Made by a program: the position numbers and the translations under genes. Positions 1-8,761 of a DNA stretch of 64,000 nt are shown piece by piece. Location: positions 186,001-250,000 of the forward strand of contig CAVXHQ010000003.1 in assembly GCA_963761735.1 (NCBI GenBank), written 5' to 3'. Source of the DNA: CAVXHQ01 sp963761735. Lineage in GTDB: Bacteria; Pseudomonadota; Alphaproteobacteria; Rhodobacterales; Rhodobacteraceae. Each line of letters begins with the position of its first letter. The stretch's first letter is position 1. The notes below the pieces were generated by a model that saw only the letters and a program-made list of their open reading frames with translations, did no database searches and was not told the origin of the DNA.

Positions 1-1
1 G

Positions 2-121
2 TTCGTGGCTGCCGCCGTCATCGGCCTCGGCCTGATGGCGACCGTCGGCCATGTGCAGGCCGCGACGCTGCACGATGCGGCACATGACGTGCGGCATGCC
101 ACAGGCTTTCCCTGTCACTGA
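2..121 (+). CDS. cbtB: CbtB cobalt transporter subunit, C-terminal part
   Basis: The window opens inside this gene. The 39 visible residues end in the His-rich tail typical of CbtB: HDAAHDVRH followed by GFPCH at the very C terminus. CbtB is a small one-helix membrane subunit that works with CbtA in cobalt uptake for cobalamin synthesis. The family role is inferred from comparative genomics (B12 riboswitch-linked cobalt transporters). The His and Cys residues of the tail could bind metal, which is an inference. Its stop codon is one base ahead of the cbtA start, so the two are co-transcribed. The start and any upstream B12 riboswitch lie outside the window. Confidence 0.85.
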   Translation, partial: FVAAAVIGLGLMATVGHVQAATLHDAAHDVRHATGFPCH

Positions 122-122
122 C

Positions 123-824
123 ATGTTTACCCGCATCGTATCCAGCGCGTTGTTCGCTGGTGTTGCAGCCGGTCTGATTGCCGGCCTGCTGCAACTCGTG
201 TTCGTGCAGCCCGTGCTGCTCCATGCCGAACTCTACGAGGGCGGCGACCTTGTGCATTTCGGTGCCGCTGCCGTGTCGGCCCGCCCGGATCTTGCGGGGT
301 TCGATCCGGTGCGCGACGGCCTGAGCCTGGTGTTCACCGTGCTGGTCTATTGCGCCTACGGTCTGATGCTGCTCGCCGCGATGGCGTTCGCGTCGGAACG
401 CGGCGCCTCGATCACCCCGCGCGCCGGGATCGTCTGGGGGATCGCGGGCTTCCTGGCTTTCCATCTCGCGCCCGCGTTCTCGCTGCCGCCAGAGGTGCCC
501 GGCGTTGCCGCCGCCGATATGGGCGCGCGCCAGATATGGTGGATTGCCACCGCGATCATGGCGTTGGGCGGACTGGCCCTCATCGCGTTCGGCGCAAGGC
601 CTGCGGCATGGGCCGGTGCTGCCGTCCTGCTGCTGGCACCGCACCTGTACGGCGCGCCAGAGGTGGACGCATTCACGGGCCCCGTGCCACCCGAGATCGC
701 GGCACAGTTCGCGTCCCGCACCCTGGGTGTCGGGATGGCCTCGTGGGCGATCCTGGGGCTGTGCGCCGCGTGGTTCTGGGAGCGTGAGGGGCGCGGTGCC
801 TCTCTCCGCGCAACGCCTGCATGA
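123..824 (+). CDS. cbtA: CbtA cobalt transporter integral membrane subunit
   Basis: This 233-residue protein has about six hydrophobic segments, the first near residues 5-28, then around 75-100, 110-130, 145-165, 165-180 and 205-225. It fits the CbtA family of cobalt transporters in length and topology and sits directly behind cbtB. The ATG at 123 was chosen because it abuts the cbtB stop and begins with MFTRIVSSALFAG, a typical CbtA N terminus; an upstream in-frame ATG lies inside cbtB. A His in the third helix region (FLAFHLAP) is typical of the family. It probably supplies cobalt to the CobN/CobW pathway encoded just downstream. Confidence 0.88.
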   Translation: MFTRIVSSALFAGVAAGLIAGLLQLVFVQPVLLHAELYEGGDLVHFGAAAVSARPDLAGFDPVRDGLSLVFTVLVYCAYGLMLLAAMAFASERGASITPRAGIVWGIAGFLAFHLAPAFSLPPEVPGVAAADMGARQIWWIATAIMALGGLALIAFGARPAAWAGAAVLLLAPHLYGAPEVDAFTGPVPPEIAAQFASRTLGVGMASWAILGLCAAWFWEREGRGASLRATPA

Positions 825-1447
825 GCGACAGCAACCCTGCGCCGCCGGTCACCGGCCTCGTGCTCTGCGACGGAACCGGTCATGTCTTTGGTCCCGGTGG
901 CGATCTCATGCCCCCTAAACACGACGCGCAAGGCGCCGGGTTCGAGCACGCGATGTCACACGATCACGGTGCGCCTCCGGACGTGTCGGGCGAAGGGCCG
1001 GTGCCGACGGTCATGCGCGCCGTCGCGCCCGGGGCGGACGGCAGCCGGAACCTGCCCTTCGTGACCGGCACCTTTGCCTTCGCCCCCGTGGCGGTGAACG
1101 GGCCGCACATTTCCGGCCGGGGCCACGCGCATGTCTATGTCGACGCGATAACGGTGATGCGGACCTGTGGCCCCCGGGTGCACCTTGTTCCGGTGCCCGA
1201 CGCGCAATCGGCGCAGGTCACGCGCAACGCCGGCTCGCACGAGGTTGCTGGCGGCGGCCGATATCCCGGTCAAGGCCGCGGCCGCATTGCGGCAAGGACA
1301 GGTCCACGGTTTCGTCAGGCCGGGATGCATCCGATCAGGCAATATCGCAGCCTGCCACAGCCCCGCACGTCGGCGGGCCGGCCATCCGGCGCGGCCCGGT
1401 GCAGGCGGACGAATTCGGCGATTTCGGCGGCCTGTGCCACCGGATAG
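821..1447 (+). pseudogene. Probable decayed or frameshifted small metal-related protein gene
   Basis: The frame starts with ATG overlapping the cbtA stop by four bases (ATGA). Residues 1-130 look like genuine protein and include GRGHAHVYVD and GPRVHLVPVP. These resemble the GHxHVYVDG...YGPWxHL signature of a conserved small protein family often found near copper or cobalt genes (recalled from family knowledge, not searched). After about position 1242 the composition turns into Arg/Gly-rich shadow sequence, and the frame runs antisense into the DUF1636 gene. The sequence LAAADIPVKAAAALRQGQ in the +1-shifted frame looks like the missing continuation, so a one-base shift near 1245 is likely. No normal stop codon is seen after it, so true decay is also possible. 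Confidence 0.4.
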
Positions 1448-1632
1448 ACATCGGCAAAAAGATAGGCGGCGCGCCCCGGCGTCGCCACAGCAACGGTCAC
1501 CGGGCGGGCGCAATTGTTCATGCACCCGGCGGTGACCACATCGCAACCGGTCCCGACGACACCCCGCAACGACGCCGCCGCCGCGTCGTCCGCCCCGCAC
1601 CCCGCGCAGAGCGTGATCCGCGTCCTGCCCAT
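1315..1632 (-). CDS. DUF1636 predicted metal-binding protein
   Basis: This 105-residue protein begins MGRTRITLCAGCGAD and matches the DUF1636 layout: CxxC at residues 9-12, a second cysteine group (TAGCMNNCARP, residues 35-43), the YLFADVYP segment and the C-terminal LRYCLIGCIP tail. The family is annotated as a thioredoxin-fold, possibly 2Fe-2S or metal-binding protein, and is frequently adjacent to cobW, as it is here. It is divergent from cobW with only about 31 bp between the start codons, so the promoters must overlap the coding ends. The function is unknown. A role in cobalt or zinc handling with CobW is an inference from context. Confidence 0.78.
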   Translation of the reverse strand: MGRTRITLCAGCGADDAAAASLRGVVGTGCDVVTAGCMNNCARPVTVAVATPGRAAYLFADVYPVAQAAEIAEFVRLHRAAPDGRPADVRGCGRLRYCLIGCIPA

Positions 1633-1663
1633 TGCTTCTCCTTCCATTCCGAAAGTTCCCGCC

Positions 1664-2755
1664 ATGCCCGCCAAGATCCCCGCCACCATCGTAACCGGCT
1701 TTCTCGGAGCCGGAAAGACGACCCTGATCCGCCACCTGCTGCAAAATGCGGGCGGGCGCCGCATCGCCCTGATCATCAACGAATTCGGCGATCTCGGCGT
1801 CGACGGCGACATCCTGCGCGGCTGCGGGATCGAAACCTGCTCGCAGGACGATATCGTCGAGCTGTCGAACGGCTGCATCTGCTGCACCGTGGCCGACGAT
1901 TTCATCCCGACGATGGAAATGCTGCTCGCCCGGCCCGACCGGCCCGACCATATCGTCATCGAAACCTCGGGTCTGGCCCTGCCGCAGCCGCTCGTCCGCG
2001 CCTTCGCCTGGCCGGGCATTTCGACCAGGGTCACCGTCGACGGCGTGGTGACGGTCGTCGACGGCAAGGCCGTGACCGAGGGCCGTTTCGCCCATGACGT
2101 CGCCGCCGTCGATGCGCAGCGCGCCGCCGACGCGGGGCTCGACCATGAGACGCCGCTGTCGGAACTGTTCGAGGACCAGATCGCCTGCGCGGACATGATC
2201 GTCGTGAACAAATCCGACCTGCTGAGCGCGGACGAGGCGGCCGCCCTGACGGCGCGACTGAAATCGGAGGCGCGCGGCGCGGTGCAGATCCTGTCCGCGT
2301 CGATGGGCGCGCTGCCCGCCGATGTGCTGCTGGGCCGACACGCCGCCGCCGAGACCGACATGACCGGGCGTGGCGAGGTGCATCACCATCACCACGACGA
2401 CCACGACGACCACGACGAAGACCATCACGACGACGGTGAGGACGAGCACCATCACCACCACGAACACGGCCACGATGCCTTCGAGAGCTTCACCGTCACC
2501 TGCCCGGAAATCACCGATCTTGTCGCCTTCACCGCGCGTCTGAAATCCGTGATCGCCGCGCATGATATCCTGCGCCTGAAGGGGTTTGCCGCCGTCGCGG
2601 ACAAACCGATGCGCCTGACCGTTCAGGCCGTCGGCCCCCGCATCGACAGCTATTACGATCAGCCGTTCGGCACCGGTCCGCGCGAAACCCGCCTCGTGGT
2701 GATCGGACAGGCCGGTCTGGACCGACCGGCGATCACCGCCGCCCTTCTGGCGTGA
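1664..2755 (+). CDS. cobW: CobW, G3E-family GTPase of cobalamin synthesis
   Basis: This 363-residue G3E P-loop GTPase handles metal for cobaltochelatase. Walker A GFLGAGKTT lies at residues 12-20. The metal-binding CICC motif is at 71-74, preceded by ELSNG, and an NKSD guanine-specificity motif lies near 183. A His/Asp-rich insertion covers roughly residues 240-270, just before the C-terminal CobW_C domain (FESFTVTCPEI onward). The ATG at 1664 gives a start ten residues before the P-loop; upstream in-frame sequence is low-complexity and antisense to DUF1636. Cobalt is the likely cargo because cbtAB and cobN flank it, although zinc binding is common in the wider family. Confidence 0.93.
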   Translation: MPAKIPATIVTGFLGAGKTTLIRHLLQNAGGRRIALIINEFGDLGVDGDILRGCGIETCSQDDIVELSNGCICCTVADDFIPTMEMLLARPDRPDHIVIETSGLALPQPLVRAFAWPGISTRVTVDGVVTVVDGKAVTEGRFAHDVAAVDAQRAADAGLDHETPLSELFEDQIACADMIVVNKSDLLSADEAAALTARLKSEARGAVQILSASMGALPADVLLGRHAAAETDMTGRGEVHHHHHDDHDDHDEDHHDDGEDEHHHHHEHGHDAFESFTVTCPEITDLVAFTARLKSVIAAHDILRLKGFAAVADKPMRLTVQAVGPRIDSYYDQPFGTGPRETRLVVIGQAGLDRPAITAALLA

Positions 2756-2858
2756 GAGCTGTCCACGCAACCCGGTGCCCGGTGCCGTCGACTGTCCGGG
2801 CGCCGAATGGACGCCGCCTGCCGGTCGACGTCCCCGGTCAGGCGCGGGGACCAACCGC

Positions 2859-3332
2859 GTGGCCAACATCGGCCCGGTCCCGGTGATATCGGTCGTGACC
2901 GCCTCGCCCCTCGATGCCGGTCCCCGGGCGCTCCTCGCGGCATCCCACGCCTATCTGCAATGCCTGTACCCGCCCGAGCACACCTACTTCCTCGACATAA
3001 CCGCCCTTACTGCACCGCACATCACCTTCCTGCTCGCACTTGAAGACAAATCGCCCAGAGGCTGCGCGGCGGTGGCGGACATGAACGGTTACGCCGAGAT
3101 AAAATCGATGTTCGTGACGCCGGAGGCACGCGGCACCGGCATCGGTGCTGCCCTGCTGCAGGCGATCGAGGCTGTGGCGACGGCACGCGCAACGCGCGTC
3201 CTGCGGCTCGAGACGGGCGATACGCTCTATCCGGCGCACCGCCTCTATGCACGACGCGGTTTCACGATCCGCGGCCCGTTCGGCGACTATGCCGAAGGAC
3301 CGCACTCAGTTTTCATGGAGAAACGGTTATGA
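2859..3332 (+). CDS. GNAT family N-acetyltransferase
   Basis: A small GNAT-fold acyltransferase of about 157 residues. The acetyl-CoA binding motif A is visible in IKSMFVTPEARGTGIGAALL, and the C-terminal YARRGF...GPF region matches motif B of the PhnO/YedL-like branch (FMEKRL at the end). The substrate is unknown. The start is uncertain: GTG at 2859 is used because the upstream in-frame sequence is Arg/Gly/Pro-rich and looks non-coding, and GTG at 2883 is another option. It lies between cobW and cobN but on present evidence has no B12 role. Confidence 0.75.
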   Translation: MANIGPVPVISVVTASPLDAGPRALLAASHAYLQCLYPPEHTYFLDITALTAPHITFLLALEDKSPRGCAAVADMNGYAEIKSMFVTPEARGTGIGAALLQAIEAVATARATRVLRLETGDTLYPAHRLYARRGFTIRGPFGDYAEGPHSVFMEKRL

Positions 3333-3606
3333 CCGGTTCAACCGTCGATATCTTCGGGACCGCGCATGGGTTTTCCGTCCGCCTCGTCGATGGCGAAATC
3401 GTCGGCGGGATCGGCGGGAATATCCACCGGTTTGCCCGGCCCGCTTCCGTCTTGTCCGGCTGACCGGCCTTTTTCATCCGTGCCAGCAGGTCTTGCTTCG
3501 TGGGCCGCGCCCCGAACGGCTTTTTGTTCGTGCCGTAGGCATTGTGTTCGCTGTGGCGGGGGGCGTTCTTGCCGGCTTTCGCGGCGCCCGATTTGTTGTA
3601 ATCCAT
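3313..3606 (-). pseudogene. Small Lys-rich conserved protein with likely C-terminal frameshift
   Basis: The minus-strand frame from 3606 begins MDYNKSGAAKAGKNAPRHSE and continues with KKPFGARPTKQDLLARMKKA. I recall this as a small basic protein common in Rhodobacteraceae; its function is unknown. After about residue 58 (near 3435) the frame reads unconvincing Pro/Ser/Thr-rich sequence and overlaps the GNAT 3' end by 20 bp. The shifted frame reads KPVDIPADPADDFAIDEADG and then KPMRGPEDIDG, stopping at 3338 without overlap. Restoring one G in the GGG run near 3433 would join the two. The gene is therefore annotated as probably frameshifted or mis-called at one base. Confidence 0.6.
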
Positions 3607-3662
3607 GACAGATCTCCGATCATCGCCCCACCTAGGGCACGACATGGCGCGGGGCAAGTCTG

Positions 3663-6600
3663 ATGCATCTGCTCGCCGCCTCCTCCGCCACGCTCGCCGA
3701 TGGATCCGAGCCGGTCGATCTGGGCCAGACCCCCGCCGATGTGGTGATCCTGAGTGCCGCCGACAGCGATCTTGCGCTTCTGTCCGAGGCGCGCGCGGCG
3801 ATGGACGGCCCACCCGGCCTGCGGCTGGCGAACCTGTTGCACCTGACCCACCCGCTGTCCGTCGACATGCACCTCGATGGCTGTGTCTTGCACTCCCGCC
3901 TCGCGATCGTCCGGATGCTGGGCGGCAGCGCCTATTGGCGCTACGGGTTCGAACAATTCGCCGCCCGCCTGCACGAGGCGGGCGTGCCGGTCGCCTTCCT
4001 GCCCGGCGACGACAAACCCGACGCCGAACTGCGGCAGTTCTCGACCGTGCCGGACGCCGACTACGACGCGCTGTGGTCCTGTTTCGTCGAGAGCGGGCCG
4101 GAAAACGCCATCACCCTGCTGCGCCATGCCCAGGCGATGGTGACAGGTGACGCGCGCCCCGGCCCGGCGCGTCCGCTGCTGCGGGCGGGCCTGCACTGGC
4201 CCGGCATCGCCGCCCGCACGCTGGACGACATCCGCACCCACTGGCCCGACGGCGCCGCGATCGTGCCGGTCGTGTTCTACCGCGCGCTGATGCAGGGTGC
4301 GGGACTGGCGCCGGTCAATCGCATGGTCAAGGCGCTGTTGCGCGAGGGGCTGGCGCCGCTACCGATTTTCGTGGCCTCCCTGAAAGACCCGCTGAGCGTG
4401 GCAACCCTGCGGGACATCCTCGCACAGGCACCGCCCGACGTCATCCTCAACACCACCGCCTTTGCCACCGCGTCGCCACACGTCGGTGACGCCGCCACGG
4501 ATGGCCCGCTCTACGGCATCGACGCGCCGGTGTTTCAGGTGATCCTGTCCTCGGGGACCGAGGAAAGCTGGCGCAGCAGCCCATCGGGCCTTTCCGCCCG
4601 CGATATCGCCATGCACGTGGCGCTGCCAGAGGTCGACGGGCGCATCGTTACCCGTGCGATCTCGTTCAAGGGCGAGGCCTATTTCGACGCGGCAACCGAG
4701 TGCCCGATCACAACCTATCAGCCCGCCCCCGACCGTATCTCCTTCGTCGCTGCCCTCGCCGCGAAATGGGCGCACCTGCGGCGTACCCCCGTTGCCGACC
4801 GCCGCGTCGCCCTGATCCTTGCCAATTACCCCAACCGCGACGGGCGGTTGGCCAACGGTGTCGGCCTCGACACGCCCGCGGCGACCCTGCACGCCCTGAA
4901 CACCCTGCGCGACGCGGGCTACGACACCGGCCCCCTGCCCCAGACGTCACAGGACCTGATGGATATCCTGCTCGCCGGGCCGACGAACTGGCTGACAGAC
5001 CGCGCCGACAGGCGGGGGGGCGAAACACTGCCGCGCGACGCCTACGCCACACACCTTGCAACGCTCCCCTACGCCGCCCGACAACAGATCGCCGACCGCT
5101 GGGGCGCCCCCGATGCCGATCCGTTTTTCCTGCTCCAAAAACTCCCCCCGGAGGGTCCGTCCTCACCGCCCCAAACCGGCTTCAAACTGTCGCTCCACCG
5201 TTTCGGCAACGTCACCATCGGCCTGCAACCGGCCCGCGGCTATAACATCGACCCGACAGAAACCTACCATTCCCCCGATCTCGTGCCGCCGCACAACTAC
5301 CTCGCCTTCTATCTCTGGCTGCGCGCGCACGCCGACGCCGTCGTCCACATGGGCAAACACGGCAATCTCGAATGGCTGCCGGGCAAATCCGTGGCGCTGT
5401 CACAGGACGACTGGCCGGAAATCGCCCTTGGTCCGATGCCGCACATCTATCCCTTCATCGTCAACGATCCCGGCGAGGGCACGCAGGCCAAGCGGCGCGC
5501 CGCCGCGGTGATCCTCGATCACCTCACCCCGCCCCTGACCCGCGCCGAAAGTTACGGCCCGCTGCGCGATCTCGAGGCGCTGGTCGACGAGTACTACGAG
5601 GCGATGGCCCTCGATCCGCGCCGCGCCGCCCTGTTGCGTACCGAAATCCTGAGCCTGACCCGCAGCACCGGTCTTGCACAGGACGCGGGCCTCACGGGTG
5701 AGGACGATCTGCAACGGCTCGACGCGTTTCTGTGTGATCTCAAGGAGGCGCAGATCCGCGACGGGTTGCACATCTTCGGGCAAAGCCCGCAAGGCACGCT
5801 GGCCCGCGATCTTGGGCTGGCGCTGGCGCGGGTGCCGCGCGGCGACGGCACTGGCGGAGATGCGTCGCTGCTGCGGGCCCTGGCCCTCGATCTGGGCTTG
5901 GGCATCGATCCCCTGTCGGTCACCCTGTCCGATCCGTGGACCGGCCCCCGGCCCGACGCACTTGGCCTCGGCGACGATCCCTGGCGCACCGCCGGTGACA
6001 CCGTCGAACGACTGGAGCTGCTGTCGCAATCGCTCGTGACCGAACGGGACGGCGGGCGGGGCGGCGCGGGGGCACAGCACACGCAAGCGACGTCCGTCGG
6101 CCCCGCATCGGATGCCGTGCTGAGTGAACTTCGCACCACGCTCATGCCCGCCATCGCCGCCTGCGGGCCCGCCGAAACGGCCGCGCTGCTGACCGCACTC
6201 GAGGGCCGGTTCGTCGCCCCCGGTCCGTCGGGTGCCCCCACACGCGGGCGCCCCGACGTGCTGCCCACGGGCCGCAACTTCTATTCCGTCGACAGCCGCG
6301 CTGTGCCGACACCAACGGCGTGGAAACTCGGGTGGAAATCCGCGAACCTGCTGATCGAAAAGCATCTTCAGGACCACGGCGACTGGCCGCGCGCGATGCT
6401 GCTGACCGCCTGGGGCACCTCCAACATGCGCACGGGCGGCGACGATATCGCGCAGGCGCTGGCCCTGATGGGTGTGAAACCGACGTGGGACGCGGCCAAT
6501 CGGCGTGTCACCGGGTTCACCATCCTGCCCGCCGGCACGCTCGGGCGGCCCCGCGTCGACGTTACCCTCCGCATCTCGGGGTTTTTTCGCGATGCCTTCC

Positions 6601-7406
6601 CCAACCTGATCGACCTCGTCGACAAGGCCGCCCGCGCCATTCAGGCGCTGGACGAACCCGGCAGCGACAACCCCGCCGCCGCCCGCACCCGCGCGGGCGA
6701 GGACGGCGCGCGGATATTCGGCGCGAAACCGGGGGCCTACGGTGCCGGCCTTCAGGCGATGATCGACGAGCGGCTCTGGTCCGGTCGCGCCGATCTTGGC
6801 GAGGCCTATCTGACCTGGGGCAGCTACGCCTACGGCGCGCAAACCGAAGGGGCCCCTGCCCGCGCGGCCTTCGAGGCGCGCCTGGGACAGGCCGACGCAA
6901 TCGTGCAAAATCAGGATAACCGCGAGCACGACATCCTCGACAGCGACGATTACTACCAGTTCGAAGGCGGCGCCGCCGCCGCCATCGCCACGCTGCAGGA
7001 CCGCGACGTGCCGTCCTATCACAACGACCATTCGCGCCCCGAACGTCCCGTCATCCGCACGCTGGCCGAGGAAATCGCCCGCGTCGTCCGCTCCCGCGTT
7101 GTGAACCCGAAATGGATCGCGGGGGTGAAACGGCACGGCTACAAGGGCGCGTTCGAAATTGCCGCGACGGTCGACTATCTGTTCGCCTTCGCCGCCACCA
7201 CCCGCGCTGTCGCCAACCATCACTTCGATCTGGTTGAAGACGCCTATCTGGCCGACGACGACACACGCACCTTCATCGAAGAGCACAATCCCGCGGCGCT
7301 GGCCGACATCGCCGACCGGTTGCACGAGGCGATAGAGCGCGGGCTGTGGCTGCCGAAATCGAACTCGGCGCGGGCCCGGATCGACGGGCTGCGGCGCGCG
7401 TCCTGA
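3663..7406 (+). CDS. cobN: CobN, large subunit of aerobic cobaltochelatase
   Basis: This 1247-residue protein matches CobN in length and along its whole sequence. Examples are the N-terminal MHLLAASSATLADG, the central HMGKHGNLEWLPGK with NDPGEGTQAKRR, and the C-terminal NQDNREHDILDSDDYYQ and YNDHSRPERP-type region (YHNDHSRPERPVIR here). CobN inserts cobalt into hydrogenobyrinic acid a,c-diamide in the ATP-dependent CobNST complex of the aerobic pathway. cobS and cobT are not in the window. It begins 57 bp from the divergent small gene and ends at a strong hairpin. Together with cobW and cbtAB it indicates de novo B12 synthesis, which would serve Ecm further along. Confidence 0.96.
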   Translation: MHLLAASSATLADGSEPVDLGQTPADVVILSAADSDLALLSEARAAMDGPPGLRLANLLHLTHPLSVDMHLDGCVLHSRLAIVRMLGGSAYWRYGFEQFAARLHEAGVPVAFLPGDDKPDAELRQFSTVPDADYDALWSCFVESGPENAITLLRHAQAMVTGDARPGPARPLLRAGLHWPGIAARTLDDIRTHWPDGAAIVPVVFYRALMQGAGLAPVNRMVKALLREGLAPLPIFVASLKDPLSVATLRDILAQAPPDVILNTTAFATASPHVGDAATDGPLYGIDAPVFQVILSSGTEESWRSSPSGLSARDIAMHVALPEVDGRIVTRAISFKGEAYFDAATECPITTYQPAPDRISFVAALAAKWAHLRRTPVADRRVALILANYPNRDGRLANGVGLDTPAATLHALNTLRDAGYDTGPLPQTSQDLMDILLAGPTNWLTDRADRRGGETLPRDAYATHLATLPYAARQQIADRWGAPDADPFFLLQKLPPEGPSSPPQTGFKLSLHRFGNVTIGLQPARGYNIDPTETYHSPDLVPPHNYLAFYLWLRAHADAVVHMGKHGNLEWLPGKSVALSQDDWPEIALGPMPHIYPFIVNDPGEGTQAKRRAAAVILDHLTPPLTRAESYGPLRDLEALVDEYYEAMALDPRRAALLRTEILSLTRSTGLAQDAGLTGEDDLQRLDAFLCDLKEAQIRDGLHIFGQSPQGTLARDLGLALARVPRGDGTGGDASLLRALALDLGLGIDPLSVTLSDPWTGPRPDALGLGDDPWRTAGDTVERLELLSQSLVTERDGGRGGAGAQHTQATSVGPASDAVLSELRTTLMPAIAACGPAETAALLTALEGRFVAPGPSGAPTRGRPDVLPTGRNFYSVDSRAVPTPTAWKLGWKSANLLIEKHLQDHGDWPRAMLLTAWGTSNMRTGGDDIAQALALMGVKPTWDAANRRVTGFTILPAGTLGRPRVDVTLRISGFFRDAFPNLIDLVDKAARAIQALDEPGSDNPAAARTRAGEDGARIFGAKPGAYGAGLQAMIDERLWSGRADLGEAYLTWGSYAYGAQTEGAPARAAFEARLGQADAIVQNQDNREHDILDSDDYYQFEGGAAAAIATLQDRDVPSYHNDHSRPERPVIRTLAEEIARVVRSRVVNPKWIAGVKRHGYKGAFEIAATVDYLFAFAATTRAVANHHFDLVEDAYLADDDTRTFIEEHNPAALADIADRLHEAIERGLWLPKSNSARARIDGLRRAS

Positions 7407-7423
7407 CGGGACCGGTGGCACAC

Positions 7424-7460
7424 AAGAAAAGGGGGCCGTTGGTTCGGCCCCTCTTTTCCT
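7424..7460. terminator. Bidirectional terminator between cobN and LysM gene
   Basis: GAAAAGGGGGCCG and CGGCCCCTCTTTTC form a near-perfect stem around the loop TTGGTT, with A-run and T-run flanks that work in both directions. It lies between the convergent cobN stop (7406) and the LysM gene stop (7480). Confidence 0.85.
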
Positions 7461-7479
7461 CCTGCCTGCGTTCGAAAAA

Positions 7480-8511
7480 CTAGTTTGGCGGTATGGTGAT
7501 CCGCTGACCCGTGGCGATGGCGGCAGCCCCGGACAGCACATCGCCGTTCTCCGCCAGGATGCGCCCCGCCTCGGAGGGGTTGCCGTAATAGGCCAGCGCG
7601 ATGGACGCCAGCGACTCGCCCGGGCCGACCTCGTGAACGGCTGCGTCCCCGGCGACGATCCGCGCTGCTGCGGCGACCGTGCCGCCCTGCGCCAGACGCG
7701 AGGATATCAGGATGCCCTGCAGCAGAACGCCGGTGTCGACGCCGCCGTCGGCGCGCACCAGCACGCCGGGCACGGCGATATCGCCGGTGCGCGCCGCATC
7801 GTTCACCGCATCGTCGATGGCGGTGTCATCCATGCCCTGCCGCAGCGCCTCGGCGACGATTGCCGCAAGCGCCGCAAAGGCATCCGGTTTGGCATCCGGA
7901 TTGGTGTCGTCGTCGGGATCCAGTTCGGCACGGGCATCGCCGGTGACAGAGGCGATCCCCGCGAGCGTATCTGCCAGTTGATCGGCCAGTTGATCGGCCA
8001 GTTCATCGGCCAGTTGATCGGCCAATGGGTCGTCCGATCCGCCAACCGGGGTGGCCCGCGTCGGAACGCCGATGAAATCGAGGCCCAGCCCCGTCAGAAT
8101 GGCGGCGATCGTCGCCTCGAGCGGGGCGTCGTAGGTCCGCACGCCCGCCGGCATCGCGAGACCGGTCGCGCCCGGTAACGGGCCGACGGTTGCGCGCGGC
8201 GCCCCCTCTGTCGCCAGGCCAGTGTCCGGCGCCAGGCCAGTGTCCGGCGCCAGGCCAGTGTCCGGCGCCAGGCCAGTGTCGGTCGCCAGGCCAGCGTCCG
8301 TGGCGGCGCGCATCGGTGACGGAAGGGCGGTCGCGGGCGTGAGGTTGCGCGTTACCTGAGCCGTGTCGGCAGTCGCAGGCCCGATCTGCGTGCCCAGACG
8401 GTCACCGCCAGCCGACGTCTCGCCGTCCGGCGTGTTCCAACCCAGTGGATCGATGATCCAGACGCACAGCACGACCGCAAAGACAAACAGCGCAAGGACA
8501 GATTGGATCAT
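7480..8511 (-). CDS. LysM-domain membrane-anchored protein with tandem repeats
   Basis: A protein of about 343 residues. The N terminus MIQSVLALFVFAVVLCVWII is a single membrane anchor, so the rest should lie in the periplasm. Two in-frame repeats follow: about four TGLAPD hexapeptide units (around residues 70-99) and DQLADELADQLADQLAD (around 165-180). The C-terminal 50 residues form a LysM domain (VGPGESLASIALAYYGNPSEAGRILAEN...GQRITIP) that should bind peptidoglycan. The start at 8511 was chosen because the upstream in-frame sequence is Arg/Pro-rich. It resembles in design the LysM protein at 9839-11071 and lies 250 bp downstream of the paralog pair, so it may have its own promoter. The precise function is unknown. 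Confidence 0.8.
   Translation of the reverse strand: MIQSVLALFVFAVVLCVWIIDPLGWNTPDGETSAGGDRLGTQIGPATADTAQVTRNLTPATALPSPMRAATDAGLATDTGLAPDTGLAPDTGLAPDTGLATEGAPRATVGPLPGATGLAMPAGVRTYDAPLEATIAAILTGLGLDFIGVPTRATPVGGSDDPLADQLADELADQLADQLADTLAGIASVTGDARAELDPDDDTNPDAKPDAFAALAAIVAEALRQGMDDTAIDDAVNDAARTGDIAVPGVLVRADGGVDTGVLLQGILISSRLAQGGTVAAAARIVAGDAAVHEVGPGESLASIALAYYGNPSEAGRILAENGDVLSGAAAIATGQRITIPPN
7975..8022 (-). repeat. Four tandem 12-bp units coding for DQLA/DELA repeats
   Basis: Four consecutive copies of CAGTTGATCGGC (one with a G-to-C change) inside the LysM gene encode the acidic LADQ-type repeat. The low divergence suggests recent slippage. Confidence 0.9.
8213..8302 (-). repeat. Five tandem 18-bp units coding for TGLAPD repeats
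   Basis: Five units of GCCAGGCCAGTGTCCGGC, the first three identical and the last two slightly diverged. In the LysM gene they encode the hexapeptide series TGLAPD/TGLATD between the membrane anchor and the main domain. The length is probably variable between strains. Confidence 0.92.
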
Positions 8512-8761
8512 TGGGGCGTGCCTGACAGGGCATCGGCCGATGGTGGGCCTGCGGATGTCTGAAGGGGCCGGTGGCTGCGCACGTCTGGTCGCTTCCCATG
8601 CTGCAACCACATTATCTGGGGCAATACACTCATCCCTGCGGTTTCCATCGTTTCGTCCACTTGTACGGGACCGATGATTCGCAAGTCAACGACAGTCGAA
8701 ATGTCGCAGGGCGTTTTCGGGACGTTTTTCGGGATTTTTTCAATGTTGTCGCGCAGCGCCT

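Noticed and set aside
956..2869. Long minus-strand open frame opposite cobW
   Set aside because: Arg/Gly/His-rich shadow of the plus-strand cobW; the real minus gene is the much shorter DUF1636.
1..3663. Cobalamin riboswitch ahead of the cob genes
   Set aside because: No B12-box like sequence seen; the upstream part of cbtB is outside the window.
5400..7541. 713-codon minus-strand frame opposite cobN
   Set aside because: Typical antisense shadow in GC-rich DNA; no family blocks, and cobN is unambiguous.
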